Source: Faecalibacterium sp. UBA7177
Lineage (GTDB): Bacteria; Bacillota; Clostridia; Oscillospirales; Ruminococcaceae
DNA length: 24,503 nucleotides
Direction of reading: 5' to 3'
Assembly: GCA_002491225.1 (NCBI GenBank)
Contig: DKVN01000151.1
Coordinates: forward strand, 1-24,503
In this document: positions 1-6,487 of the stretch, piece by piece
How positions within the stretch are numbered: position 1 is the first letter of the stretch
Layout of the letters: each line of letters opens with the position of its first letter
Translations under genes and position numbers: made by a program
The notes under the pieces: generated by a model
What the model saw: only the letters and a program-made list of their open reading frames with translations
The model's database searches: none
What the model was told of the DNA's origin: nothing

Positions 1-25
1 CTTTTTACGGACGGGCGGATACAAT

Positions 26-295
26 GTGAGCGAGACAAACATTTTTAAGGTTCTTTCGGATAAGCGGAGAAGAGATATTCTGGTCCTGCTGAAGGACGGG
101 AGAAAAAGTGCGGGAAGCATAGCGGAGGAATTGGGCGTTTCCCCATCGGATCTCTCCTATCATTTAAAATTACTGAAAAGTACCGACCTTGTCATGGAAT
201 ACAGGAGCAAAAATTTTGTGTATTACGAGATCAATACGACCGTGTTTGAGGAATTGATCTTGTGGGTGGGGCAGTTTGGAGGTGCCGGAACATGA
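26..295 (+). CDS. sdpR: ArsR/SdpR-family winged-helix repressor
   Basis: An 89-residue protein made almost entirely of one ArsR-type winged helix. It has the N-terminal NIFKVLSDKRRRDIL helix, a recognition helix around residues 35-52 (SIAEELGVSPSDLSYHLKLL) and a wing ending in FVYYEINTTV. The whole pattern, including NTTVFEELILWV near the end, matches B. subtilis SdpR, the autorepressor of the sdpRI operon. The start is GTG at 26, chosen because SdpR proteins begin just before the (N)xFKxxSD motif. The frame is open to the window edge, so a slightly upstream start cannot be excluded. Its stop overlaps the next ATG (ATGA at 292-295), so it is translationally coupled to the SdpI-like gene. In B. 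subtilis, SdpI bound to toxin recruits SdpR to the membrane and relieves repression; the same logic is inferred here. GC content is clearly lower than in most of the window. Confidence 0.88.
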   Translation: MSETNIFKVLSDKRRRDILVLLKDGRKSAGSIAEELGVSPSDLSYHLKLLKSTDLVMEYRSKNFVYYEINTTVFEELILWVGQFGGAGT

Positions 296-993
296 AAAAG
301 CTGATGTGGGCAATTTCCATCCTCTCGCTTGTTCTTACGGCCATCGTACTGCAGTTTATGCCGGATTCCGTGCCGGTGCATTATGACCTTGCGGGGACGA
401 TCGACCGATTGGGGTCAAAATACGAAAATTTCCTGTTTCCGGTGATCATCCTGCTTTTATCGTTGCACTGGCATTTATTTGCTGCTTACTTCGAGAAAAA
501 GGCGACGAAAGCATCGGCCGAAAAGGAGCGGGCCGAGGCTTTGTCCAACGCAAAGGTCATGAAGATCGTTGGCGTTTCGATGGCGGCCGCCTTTACGGCC
601 ATGCAGGGGATTATTCTGTATAACGCATATCGGGAGGCCGCGGGAAATGCCGCGCAGGCGCATCCTGACATCGGCAGGGTCTCCTGCATGCTGATCGGCA
701 TCATGCTGCTCTTTTTGGGAAATTATATGCCAAAAACAAAAAAGAACCCGATCGCCGGAGTCCGGGCAAGCTGGGCTGCATATAATGACACCACCTGGAG
801 GAAAAGCAATCGCTTTGGCGGCGTTTGCATGATGATCGCGGGGCTCTTGACGATCATTACAACCCCTTTTGCAAGGCCGGCCATAGCGGTTGGTCTGCTT
901 CTTGGGTATCTTTTGATCGCGGCGGCGGTTACGCTCCTCTATTCACACAAGGTATATAAGGCTGAACTCTCGAAGAACAAATCATGCTCTTAA
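292..993 (+). CDS. sdpI: SdpI-family membrane immunity/signal protein (DUF1648 + SdpI domains)
   Basis: A 233-residue membrane protein. The N-terminal DUF1648 region has one hydrophobic helix (about 5-22) followed by the typical VPVHYDLAGTIDRLGSK motif. Further hydrophobic segments lie near residues 35-50, 85-105 and 125-143, and the C-terminal SdpI domain carries the hallmark PIAGVRASWA...TWRKSNRFGG and a last pair of helices. In B. subtilis SdpI protects against the SdpC toxin and acts with SdpR in signalling. The start at ATG 292 is preferred over an upstream in-frame ATG at 262 because GGAGGT sits about eight bases before it and it overlaps the repressor stop by four bases. No SdpC-like toxin is visible nearby, so the ligand is unknown. 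DUF1648/SdpI proteins without a toxin are common in Firmicutes, so an immunity role is only an inference. Confidence 0.88.
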   Translation: MKKLMWAISILSLVLTAIVLQFMPDSVPVHYDLAGTIDRLGSKYENFLFPVIILLLSLHWHLFAAYFEKKATKASAEKERAEALSNAKVMKIVGVSMAAAFTAMQGIILYNAYREAAGNAAQAHPDIGRVSCMLIGIMLLFLGNYMPKTKKNPIAGVRASWAAYNDTTWRKSNRFGGVCMMIAGLLTIITTPFARPAIAVGLLLGYLLIAAAVTLLYSHKVYKAELSKNKSCS

Positions 994-1047
994 TGGCAAG
1001 AATCTGAAAAAGCAGGGAACAAAAGCCTGCAATATGACCTTCTTATG

Positions 1048-1097
1048 AAAAAAATGCAGCTGCCCTGCCCGGCAATCAGGCCGGATAGGGCAGCTGC
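1048..1097 (-). terminator. Rho-independent terminator of the NYN/kinase/small-protein operon
   Basis: The arms 1056-1066 and 1087-1097 form a perfect 11-bp stem (GCAGCTGCCCT/AGGGCAGCTGC), with a further CCGGC/GCCGG helix inside at 1069-1073 and 1080-1084. Read on the minus strand, it is followed directly by seven U residues (A-run 1048-1054 on the plus strand). It lies 48 bases after the stop of the minus-strand gene ending at 1145. It may also slow plus-strand transcription from sdpI, but there is no U-run in that direction. Confidence 0.85.
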
Positions 1098-1144
1098 TGT
1101 TCTGTGGATTCCTTTTGGCTGTAATTCTGCCAGCCTCCATCGGC

Positions 1145-1381
1145 CTAATAGATCCTTTCGACCTGTTCGGCAGTGAGGCCGCAGGTTTGCAGAAACTCCT
1201 CAAAATCGGCCTCGGTGCGGATCAGCATGACCTCGGTGAACCGGCCGGTCTGCGTGTCCTTGAAACCCGCGACCTGCTCGCCGGTGCAGATGCTGGCGCG
1301 GACAGCGGGCGTTTTGCCGGTCAGGTCCAACGAGGGCTTGCGGGGGTCAGAGGCCCCTTTGCCGCGGCGGAAAAAGCGCAT
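1145..1381 (-). CDS. Small conserved Clostridia protein (annotated loosely as aspartate-dehydrogenase-like fragment elsewhere)
   Basis: A 78-residue protein with a basic N-terminus (MRFFRRGK) and a conserved core, AVRASICTGEQVAGFKDTQTGRFTEVMLI, followed by an acidic helix (EADFEEFLQTCGL). I recognise this as a small family widespread in Clostridia without a characterised function. Some databases name members after aspartate dehydrogenase, but the protein is far too short for that enzyme and has no nucleotide-binding motif. It is separated by 25 bases from the P-loop gene upstream and is followed by a strong terminator, so it is the last gene of that operon. No signal peptide or membrane segment is visible. 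Confidence 0.75.
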   Translation of the reverse strand: MRFFRRGKGASDPRKPSLDLTGKTPAVRASICTGEQVAGFKDTQTGRFTEVMLIRTEADFEEFLQTCGLTAEQVERIY

Positions 1382-1406
1382 ACGATCCCCTCCGTTTCAC
1401 ACTGTG

Positions 1407-2519
1407 TCAGGGTTCTGCCGGGGCCGCATTTTGGGGCGCACCGGCGCAAAAGAGACTGGTATCCAGCACAAGATCGCAGCGCTGCTGCACCTGGTACTGC
1501 GCAAAATAGCCCTCTTCCAGCGGGATCCATCGCTGTTGGAACATGGCGAAATACTCCCCCTCCCGCGCGTACAGGCGGCGGGCCTGCTCCTCGGGCGTGC
1601 AGTCGAGGAAGATGCGCACGGCATACGGCGTTTGCAGCGCGGGGTGCATCGAGTAGCTGCCTTCCAAAATGGTCAGGGCTTTTGGCGGCAGCTGCACGGC
1701 GGGCAGCTGCTGTCCCTGCTGGCAGCTGTAGGCCTGATACGCGATGGGCTGCCCGGCCAGCACGGGCGTTAGAGCCTGCGCGCGCAGGCGGGCAAAGTCC
1801 ATATTGCCGCCGGGGATCTGCTCCCAGCCGGGGGCGCGCTGGTCAAGGGGCAGATAGTAGTCATCGGTGTGCAGCAGCGTACAGCCGAACAGCCGTGCCA
1901 GCAGCTCACCGAGGGTGCTCTTGCCGCTGCCGCACCGCCCGTCGATCGCCACAACAGCCTGCGCGCCTGCCCGCGCCAGCCGGTATACGGCCAGAATGGC
2001 GGGGAAGTAGAACGCATACTCGGCCCGCAGCACCCGGTAATGGGGCTGGTACGCGGCCCGGTAGAGCGGGCTGTGGTGCACCGCGGGCATCCCCTGGGTG
2101 CGGTAGCTGGTCAGCCAACCGGCCAGATGGGGGATGTGCAGGGTTTCCAGCGCGGCCAGCCGCCGGGCCAGCCCCTCGGGGGTGCCGGTGTGTTCCCGCG
2201 CGCTGCGGCAGAGCAAAAAGGCAAGACACTCGGGCGCGTCCGGCGCGGGGGCGCCGGTCAGCGCAAAGCGGCAGAGGCCGCCGCCGATCGGCTCGGGCTG
2301 TGGGGCGGCCGCTGCGGGTTCCGGGCGCTCCTGCGGCTGGGCGGCCACGGCGGCCCACTCCTCCCGGATGGCCTGCGCCGCGGCGGCCTCGTCGGTGATC
2401 ATGTGCTCGGGGCCGTACTCGCTCTGGTAGGCCAGCTTGCCGTAGTCCTGCGGCTGCATCTGCGGGTAACGGGCGGCGTGCTGCCGGACGAAGCGCAAAA
2501 AATCCTCTTCCCATTCCAT
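1407..2519 (-). CDS. Uridine-kinase-like P-loop protein with extra N-terminal domain
   Basis: A 370-residue protein in two parts. Residues 1-60 carry a motif, KLAYQSEYGPEHMI, found in front of kinase domains in several Clostridia; its function is not known. An Ala/Pro/Gln-rich stretch follows at 60-80. The C-terminal half is a uridine kinase/phosphoribulokinase-type NTPase: Walker A GRCGSGKS at 194-201, the acceptor-site HTDDYYLP at 217-224, NMDFARL at 239-245 and LEGSYSMHP near 285-295. It probably phosphorylates a small hydroxylated substrate (nucleoside or sugar), but the substrate cannot be read from the sequence. It lies 61 bases downstream of the NYN gene and 25 bases upstream of the small protein, all on the minus strand, consistent with one operon. 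Confidence 0.8.
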   Translation of the reverse strand: MEWEEDFLRFVRQHAARYPQMQPQDYGKLAYQSEYGPEHMITDEAAAAQAIREEWAAVAAQPQERPEPAAAAPQPEPIGGGLCRFALTGAPAPDAPECLAFLLCRSAREHTGTPEGLARRLAALETLHIPHLAGWLTSYRTQGMPAVHHSPLYRAAYQPHYRVLRAEYAFYFPAILAVYRLARAGAQAVVAIDGRCGSGKSTLGELLARLFGCTLLHTDDYYLPLDQRAPGWEQIPGGNMDFARLRAQALTPVLAGQPIAYQAYSCQQGQQLPAVQLPPKALTILEGSYSMHPALQTPYAVRIFLDCTPEEQARRLYAREGEYFAMFQQRWIPLEEGYFAQYQVQQRCDLVLDTSLFCAGAPQNAAPAEP

Positions 2520-2580
2520 CGGTGCGGCCTCCCTTGCTTGGTGCTGCCAAATGCCTTGCGGCGCGCGGCCCCGGCTGGCG

Positions 2581-3498
2581 TCAGGTCGTGCTGCGGTTGC
2601 GCACCATGAGGTTCCGGCCCCCGCCGGGCAGCCGCTCGTACTTGGTCTCGAAGGCCCTGGTGGAGTCGATCAGCTTGTGCAGCTTGGAGAATCCGTAGTT
2701 GCGCGCATCAAAATCCGCGTAGATGCGGCTGAGCATGACCCCGATCTGGGACAGGGGCATCCCGCCCTCCTCGTCCGAGTCGTGCTCGATCAAATCGTGG
2801 ATCTTCTCCACGATCTCGTCCAGCGGCACAAAGGCGGCGGCTTCGTCCTCCTCGTGGGGCTCGGGCAGCGGCTCCGGCGCGGGGGCGGGCTCGGGTGCCG
2901 GTTTGGCCTTGGCGGCGGGCTTGGGCTTGGCCGGTTTTTCCTTTTCGGGCGCTTTTTCGGCGGCTTTTTTGGCTGCGGGCTGGGTTTTTGCCGCCTTTTC
3001 CGGCTTATCGGCCTTGTCCGGCTTGTCGGCGCGGGGCTTGCGGGCAGCCTCGTTTTTCAGCCCCTGCAGCACATCCAGATACTTAAAGGTGTCGCAGGCC
3101 GATTTGAAGGCGGTGGGGGTTTTGCTCTCGCCCATGCCGATCACGAACATCCGGCTCTCCCGCAGCCGGGCGGCCAGGCGGGTAAAGTCCGAGTCCGAGC
3201 TGACCAGGCAGAAGCCGTCGACATTTTTGCCGTACAAAATATCCATCGCGTCGATGATCATGGCCGAGTCGGAGGCGTTTTTGCCCTGGGTATAACTGAA
3301 CTGCTGGATGGGGGTGATGTTGTGCTCCAGCAGTACCTTTTTCCAGCTGGCCATCTCGGCGCTGGTCCAGTCGCCATAAATGCGCTTGTAGGCGGGGATG
3401 CCGTAGAGGCTCACCTCGTCGATGATGGTCTTGATGTATTTGGGCGAGACGTTCTCCGCGTCGATCAAAAGGGCGAAGACCTTGTTTTCGTTTTCCAT
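2581..3498 (-). CDS. NYN-domain (LabA/DUF88) putative RNase with C-terminal OST-HTH/LOTUS domain
   Basis: A 305-residue protein. Residues 5-150 form a NYN/PIN-like domain with the expected acidic residues: LLIDAENVS (Asp13, Glu15, Asn16), KNASDSAMIIDAMD, and LVSSDSDFTRLA. A lysine/alanine/proline-rich linker (roughly 165-225) joins it to a C-terminal OST-HTH/LOTUS-like RNA-binding domain (about 230-300) containing DARNYGFSKLHKLI and a GGRNLMVRNR tail. Bacterial NYN-LOTUS proteins are predicted metal-dependent RNases acting on structured RNA; the substrate is unknown. The start at 3498 is chosen because GGAAAGGAAG precedes it and the homologous region begins there; the open frame extends much further upstream but only as antisense to clp. 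It heads the minus-strand operon, with a promoter at about 3572-3600. Confidence 0.87.
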   Translation of the reverse strand: MENENKVFALLIDAENVSPKYIKTIIDEVSLYGIPAYKRIYGDWTSAEMASWKKVLLEHNITPIQQFSYTQGKNASDSAMIIDAMDILYGKNVDGFCLVSSDSDFTRLAARLRESRMFVIGMGESKTPTAFKSACDTFKYLDVLQGLKNEAARKPRADKPDKADKPEKAAKTQPAAKKAAEKAPEKEKPAKPKPAAKAKPAPEPAPAPEPLPEPHEEDEAAAFVPLDEIVEKIHDLIEHDSDEEGGMPLSQIGVMLSRIYADFDARNYGFSKLHKLIDSTRAFETKYERLPGGGRNLMVRNRSTT

Positions 3499-3571
3499 AA
3501 GCTTCCTTTCCGGCGCGGGGCTGCCGCGCGGTGCGTTGGGACCCGGGGCCGGGCCGCGGGCCGTTTTTCTT

Positions 3572-3600
3572 ATTATACACGCTTTGCCCCGGATTGTACA
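3572..3600 (-). promoter_or_regulatory. Sigma-A-type promoter of the NYN operon
   Basis: On the minus strand a perfect TATAAT (3577-3572) lies 17 bases from TGTACA (3600-3595), a four-of-six match to TTGACA. Transcription would begin near 3565, giving a leader of about 65 bases before the NYN start. The -10 is perfect but the -35 is weak, so this is a moderate call. Confidence 0.6.
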
Positions 3601-3653
3601 ACCGAAAAACACCCGGAACCCACAGCGCTGCATAATCCCGCCCCCACCGGGCC

Positions 3654-3686
3654 CATACTGCAAAAAGGCCGTTTGGCCGCAGTATG
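3654..3686 (+). promoter_or_regulatory. Inverted repeat/hairpin just upstream of clp ribosome site
   Basis: CATACTGC at 3654-3661 and GCAGTATG at 3679-3686 are perfect complements, and inside them GGCC (3667-3670) pairs with GGCC (3675-3678) around a GTTT loop. The element ends four bases before the GGAGGGG ribosome site of clp (ATG 3703). It does not match CIRCE or the CtsR heptad. It could be an operator or a 5' leader hairpin; there is no U-run to make it a terminator. Confidence 0.45.
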
Positions 3687-3702
3687 AGCGGGAGGGGACA
3701 GG

Positions 3703-5988
3703 ATGAACCGTTATCAGGGATTTTCGCGCCGGACGGCCCGGACGCTGCGTCAGGCGCTGCGTCTGGCGGGCCAGTACGGCCAGAAAGAGGCGGACACCGG
3801 GCATCTGCTGCTGGCGATTTTGCAGCAGGGGGCCGACCCGGCCGCGCTGTTTTTGAACGCCCACCGCATCACCGCCGGGATGGTGGACGAGAAGCTGAAG
3901 GCCGCGAGCGCTGCCGCGCCCCGCGTCCTCGCGGCGCAGGAGTTTGCGCCGGACGCCAGCCGGGCGATGGAGTACGCCCTGCTGGGGGCGCGGGCCGCCC
4001 GGCAGAGCGAGGCGCGGGCGGAGCACCTGCTCTGCGCCATGCTGGAGGACAAGGGCTGCACCGCCAGCGTCTGGCTGAGCCAGCTGGGGCTGGAGCTGGC
4101 CGCCGCCGCGCAGGAGTGCCGCCAGCTGTCCGGCCAGCTGGTGCTGCCGCTGGCCCCGCGGGCCGCCGCGAACAGCCGCAGCGCCCGCCCCAGCGACAAA
4201 TACGGCCGCGACCTGACCCAGCTGGCGCGCGAGGGCAGGCTGGACCCGGTGCTCTGCCGGGAGCAGGAGCTGGCCCGGATGACCGAGATCCTCTGCCGCC
4301 GCCAGAAAAATAATCCCTGCCTGATCGGCGAGCCGGGGGTGGGCAAGACCGCCCTGGCCGAGGCGCTGGCCCAGAGCATCGCCGCGGGCAGGGCCCCCGC
4401 CGCGCTCTGCGGCAAGCGGCTGCTCAGCCTGGATATGGCCAGCCTTGTGGCCGGCACCAAGTACCGGGGCGATTTTGAGGAGCGGTTCAAGGGCCTTTTG
4501 GAGGAGCTCTGCCGGGACAAGAGCACCATCCTGTTTATCGACGAGATCCACATCATCGTGGGGGCGGGTGCGGCCGAGGGCGCGATCGACGCGGCCAGCA
4601 TCTTAAAGCCGCTGCTGGCGCGGGGTGAGATCCAGCTGATCGGGGCCACCACCCAGGAGGAATACCGCCGCTGCATCCAGAAGGACGCCGCGCTCGACCG
4701 GCGGTTCGGCCAGGTGCTGGTGGAGGAGCCCAGCCCCGAGGACGCCAAAACCATCATCCGGGGGCTCGCGCCCCGCTACGCGGCCTTCCATGGGGTGCTG
4801 CTGCCCGAGCCGGCCATCGCGGCGGCGGTCGAGCTGTCGGTGCGGTATCTGCCCGGCCGCTTTCTGCCGGACAAGGCCATCGACCTGCTGGACGAGGCCG
4901 CCGCCGCCACCCGCATCCTCTGCGAGCAGAAGGCCGCCGGGGTACACCGGGTGGTGACGCCGGAGGCGGTGGCGCAGGTGGTCTCGCGCGCCAGCGGGGT
5001 GCCGGCCAGCCGGATCAACGAGCAGCAGCGCCAGCGGCTGGCCCGGCTGGAGAGCCGCCTGGCCGAGACGGTGGTGGGGCAGACCGACGCGGTGGCCGCG
5101 GTGGCGGGCGCGGTGCGCCGCAGCCGCACCGGCCTGCGGGAGGCGGGCCGCCCGATGGGGGCGATGCTCTTTTTGGGGCCCAGCGGGGTGGGCAAGACCC
5201 ATCTGGCCCGGGCCCTGGCCGAGCACTGGTTTGGCAGCGCCAGGGCGCTGCTGCGGTTTGACATGAGCGAGTATATGGAGTCTCACACGGTGGCCCGGCT
5301 GATCGGCGCGCCGCCGGGCTATGTGGGCCACGACGACGGCGGCCAGCTGACCGAGGCAGTGCGCCGCCGCCCCTACAGCGTGGTGCTGTTTGACGAGATC
5401 GAAAAGGCCCACGGCGATTTACAGAATATCCTGTTGCAGATTTTGGAGGATGGCCAGCTGACCGATTCGGCCGGGCGCAGGGCGGATTTTCGCAACACGA
5501 TCGTGCTGCTGACCTCGAACCTCGGGGCGCGGCATCTGGCGGGCCAGGCCGGGGCGCTGGGCTTTGGCAGGGGGCAGAACGCCGAATTTGAGCGCCAGAA
5601 GGAGCAGGCCCTCGCCGAGGCAAAGGCCTATTTCCGGCCCGAGCTGCTGGGCCGGATGGATGAGATCGTTGTGTTTCATCCGTTGGAAGAGCGGCATCTC
5701 GCCCAGATCGCCGAGAAGCTTTTGGAGGAGCTGGAGGCGCGCGCCGCCAAAGGAGGCTACCAGCTGCGCCACACCCCCGAGCTGCCCGCGGCGCTGGCGG
5801 CCCAGGCGGTTTCGCCCTACGGCGCGCGGGAGCTGCGCCGCAGGGTGAGCCGCGCGGTGGAGCAGGCGCTGGCCGACAGCATCGCCTCGGGGCAGGCGCA
5901 GCCGGGCGGCAGCTTTACCGCGGGCATCGAGCAGGGCCAGGTGGTGCTGCACGCCAGCCAGACCGACCCACAGCACGCGATGGCGTGA
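3703..5988 (+). CDS. clpC: ClpC/ClpA-type AAA+ unfoldase (Clp ATPase, two nucleotide-binding domains)
   Basis: A 761-residue Hsp100 ATPase, shorter than typical ClpC (about 810). Residues 1-145 form a double Clp-N repeat. D1 has Walker A GEPGVGKT (209-216), Walker B ILFIDEIH (about 275-282) and arginine-finger region ALDRRFG. D2 has Walker A GPSGVGKT (about 491-498), Walker B VVLFDEIEKAH (about 559-569) and a D2-small C-terminal domain. Between D1 and D2 the sequence runs directly from the DKAIDLLDEAAAATRI helix to TPEAVAQVVSRASGVP, so the coiled-coil M-domain and UVR motif of ClpC are missing, as in ClpA. A GALGFGRG segment sits where the ClpP-docking loop normally lies, so it probably feeds substrates to ClpP. 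The start at 3703 has GGAGGGG upstream and matches the Clp-N beginning. It stands alone and ends at a terminator at 6137-6172. Confidence 0.92.
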   Translation: MNRYQGFSRRTARTLRQALRLAGQYGQKEADTGHLLLAILQQGADPAALFLNAHRITAGMVDEKLKAASAAAPRVLAAQEFAPDASRAMEYALLGARAARQSEARAEHLLCAMLEDKGCTASVWLSQLGLELAAAAQECRQLSGQLVLPLAPRAAANSRSARPSDKYGRDLTQLAREGRLDPVLCREQELARMTEILCRRQKNNPCLIGEPGVGKTALAEALAQSIAAGRAPAALCGKRLLSLDMASLVAGTKYRGDFEERFKGLLEELCRDKSTILFIDEIHIIVGAGAAEGAIDAASILKPLLARGEIQLIGATTQEEYRRCIQKDAALDRRFGQVLVEEPSPEDAKTIIRGLAPRYAAFHGVLLPEPAIAAAVELSVRYLPGRFLPDKAIDLLDEAAAATRILCEQKAAGVHRVVTPEAVAQVVSRASGVPASRINEQQRQRLARLESRLAETVVGQTDAVAAVAGAVRRSRTGLREAGRPMGAMLFLGPSGVGKTHLARALAEHWFGSARALLRFDMSEYMESHTVARLIGAPPGYVGHDDGGQLTEAVRRRPYSVVLFDEIEKAHGDLQNILLQILEDGQLTDSAGRRADFRNTIVLLTSNLGARHLAGQAGALGFGRGQNAEFERQKEQALAEAKAYFRPELLGRMDEIVVFHPLEERHLAQIAEKLLEELEARAAKGGYQLRHTPELPAALAAQAVSPYGARELRRRVSRAVEQALADSIASGQAQPGGSFTAGIEQGQVVLHASQTDPQHAMA

Positions 5989-5991
5989 GGC

Positions 5992-6117
5992 GGCGGGGCG
6001 CGGGGACGGCGCACGGGCGGCCAGTCCCGCCCGCTGGGCGCTGGCCCATGTCGGACATCCGGCCCGCCGCCGAAAGCCCTCCCGAACGCCGCCGACCCCG
6101 CACCGCCGCGCCCCGCC
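5992..6117. repeat. Long-range inverted repeat after clp
   Basis: GGCGGGGCGCGG at 5992-6003 is repeated as its exact complement at 6106-6117. Between them lie smaller inverted repeats: GGCCAG with CTGGCC, and ATGTC with GACAT around 6048-6058. The stretch has no convincing coding frame and extremely high GC, so part of the symmetry could be compositional. It separates the clp stop from its terminator and would make a highly folded 3' untranslated region. Confidence 0.35.
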
Positions 6118-6131
6118 ACCGAAAAATGCGC

Positions 6132-6292
6132 AAAACAAAAACCACCTGCTGGAGGGACAGCGGGTGGTTTTTGTTACAGGATTTGGAGCCTCGGTTTGGC
6201 TGGACGCCCAAAAACCGCGAGGAGAGCGCGGCAGGAGGAGAAGGACGCCCCCGAAACTCCTGACACATGAAAAAGGCTTGTAACTTTCTTGC
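6132..6292 (-). ncRNA. Candidate structured small RNA, about 160 nt, family not recognised
   Basis: A minus-strand transcript is predicted from a consensus promoter (6299-6327, start near 6292) to a strong terminator (6137-6172, ending near 6132). It contains no plausible gene with a ribosome site. It folds into an ordered structure: GUUACA (6284-6279) pairs with UGUAAC (6178-6173), closing the whole domain; GGAGUUUCGG (6260-6251) pairs over ten positions, two of them G-U, with CCGAGGCUCC (6194-6185); and CCGCG (6231-6227) pairs with CGCGG (6219-6215). GGGCGTCC occurs twice inside (6250-6243 and 6209-6202). The signature sequences of SRP RNA and tmRNA are absent. A divergent 6S-like RNA is possible, but I cannot show it. 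Confidence 0.5.
6137..6172. terminator. Bidirectional Rho-independent terminator (clp on +, small RNA on -)
   Basis: CCACCTGCT (6142-6150) pairs with AGCGGGTGG (6159-6167) around an eight-base loop, and the stem is flanked by A5 on the left (6137-6141) and T5 on the right (6168-6172). It therefore has a U-run in both directions. On the plus strand it ends the clp transcript. On the minus strand it ends the transcript from the promoter at 6299-6327. Confidence 0.85.
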
Positions 6293-6317
6293 AACTAAAT
6301 TGTAACCCTTTTGATAC
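6278..6317 (-). repeat. Four 7-mers at exact 11-bp spacing overlapping the small-RNA promoter
   Basis: Read on the minus strand: GTATCAA (6317-6311), GTTACAA (6306-6300), GTTGCAA (6295-6289), GTTACAA (6284-6278). Each is followed by four unrelated bases, so the period is exactly 11, one helical turn. The set runs from the promoter spacer across the -10 box to about +15. The arrangement suggests a protein-binding array on one face of the DNA, though the last copy also supplies the 5' strand of the RNA's closing helix. Confidence 0.5.
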
Positions 6318-6358
6318 CAAATGTCAAGAGCTTTTTGTAATTCTTTTTTAACTTTTTT
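6299..6358 (-). promoter_or_regulatory. Strong sigma-A promoter with A-rich upstream element
   Basis: On the minus strand a perfect TTGACA (6327-6322), a 17-base spacer and TACAAT (6304-6299). Upstream, 6358-6330 is a series of A-tracts (A6, A6, A5) like an UP element. No protein gene starts downstream on this strand before the terminator at 6172-6137, which is the main reason to call a small RNA there. Confidence 0.8.
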
Positions 6359-6487
6359 GGGGAAAGACGGTTTTGGGGCGGCAGATGCAGGGCGGCGGGG
6401 GAGCGGGCTGTGCCGAGAAATCCAGTTCGAAGGCGAGGTAATGCCCATTCTGGCCCGCGGCCGCAGGAGGTGCGGTCGCCTTTCCGC

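Noticed and set aside
1..29. A frame ending TGA at 27-29, overlapping the SdpR GTG, might be the tail of an upstream gene.
   Set aside because: Only eight codons are visible, with nothing recognisable; cannot be supported.
2551..4551. Long open frames antisense to the NYN and Clp genes, including an apparent 350-residue upstream extension of the NYN protein.
   Set aside because: They mirror GC-rich codon structure of the sense genes, lack family motifs and ribosome sites; the NYN family begins at 3498.
6132..6292. Possible SRP RNA, tmRNA or peptide-coding transcript.
   Set aside because: The GGAAGGAAGCAGCC-like SRP apex and tmRNA tRNA-like ends are absent, and the only ATG frame (from 6268) has no ribosome site and runs through the terminator.
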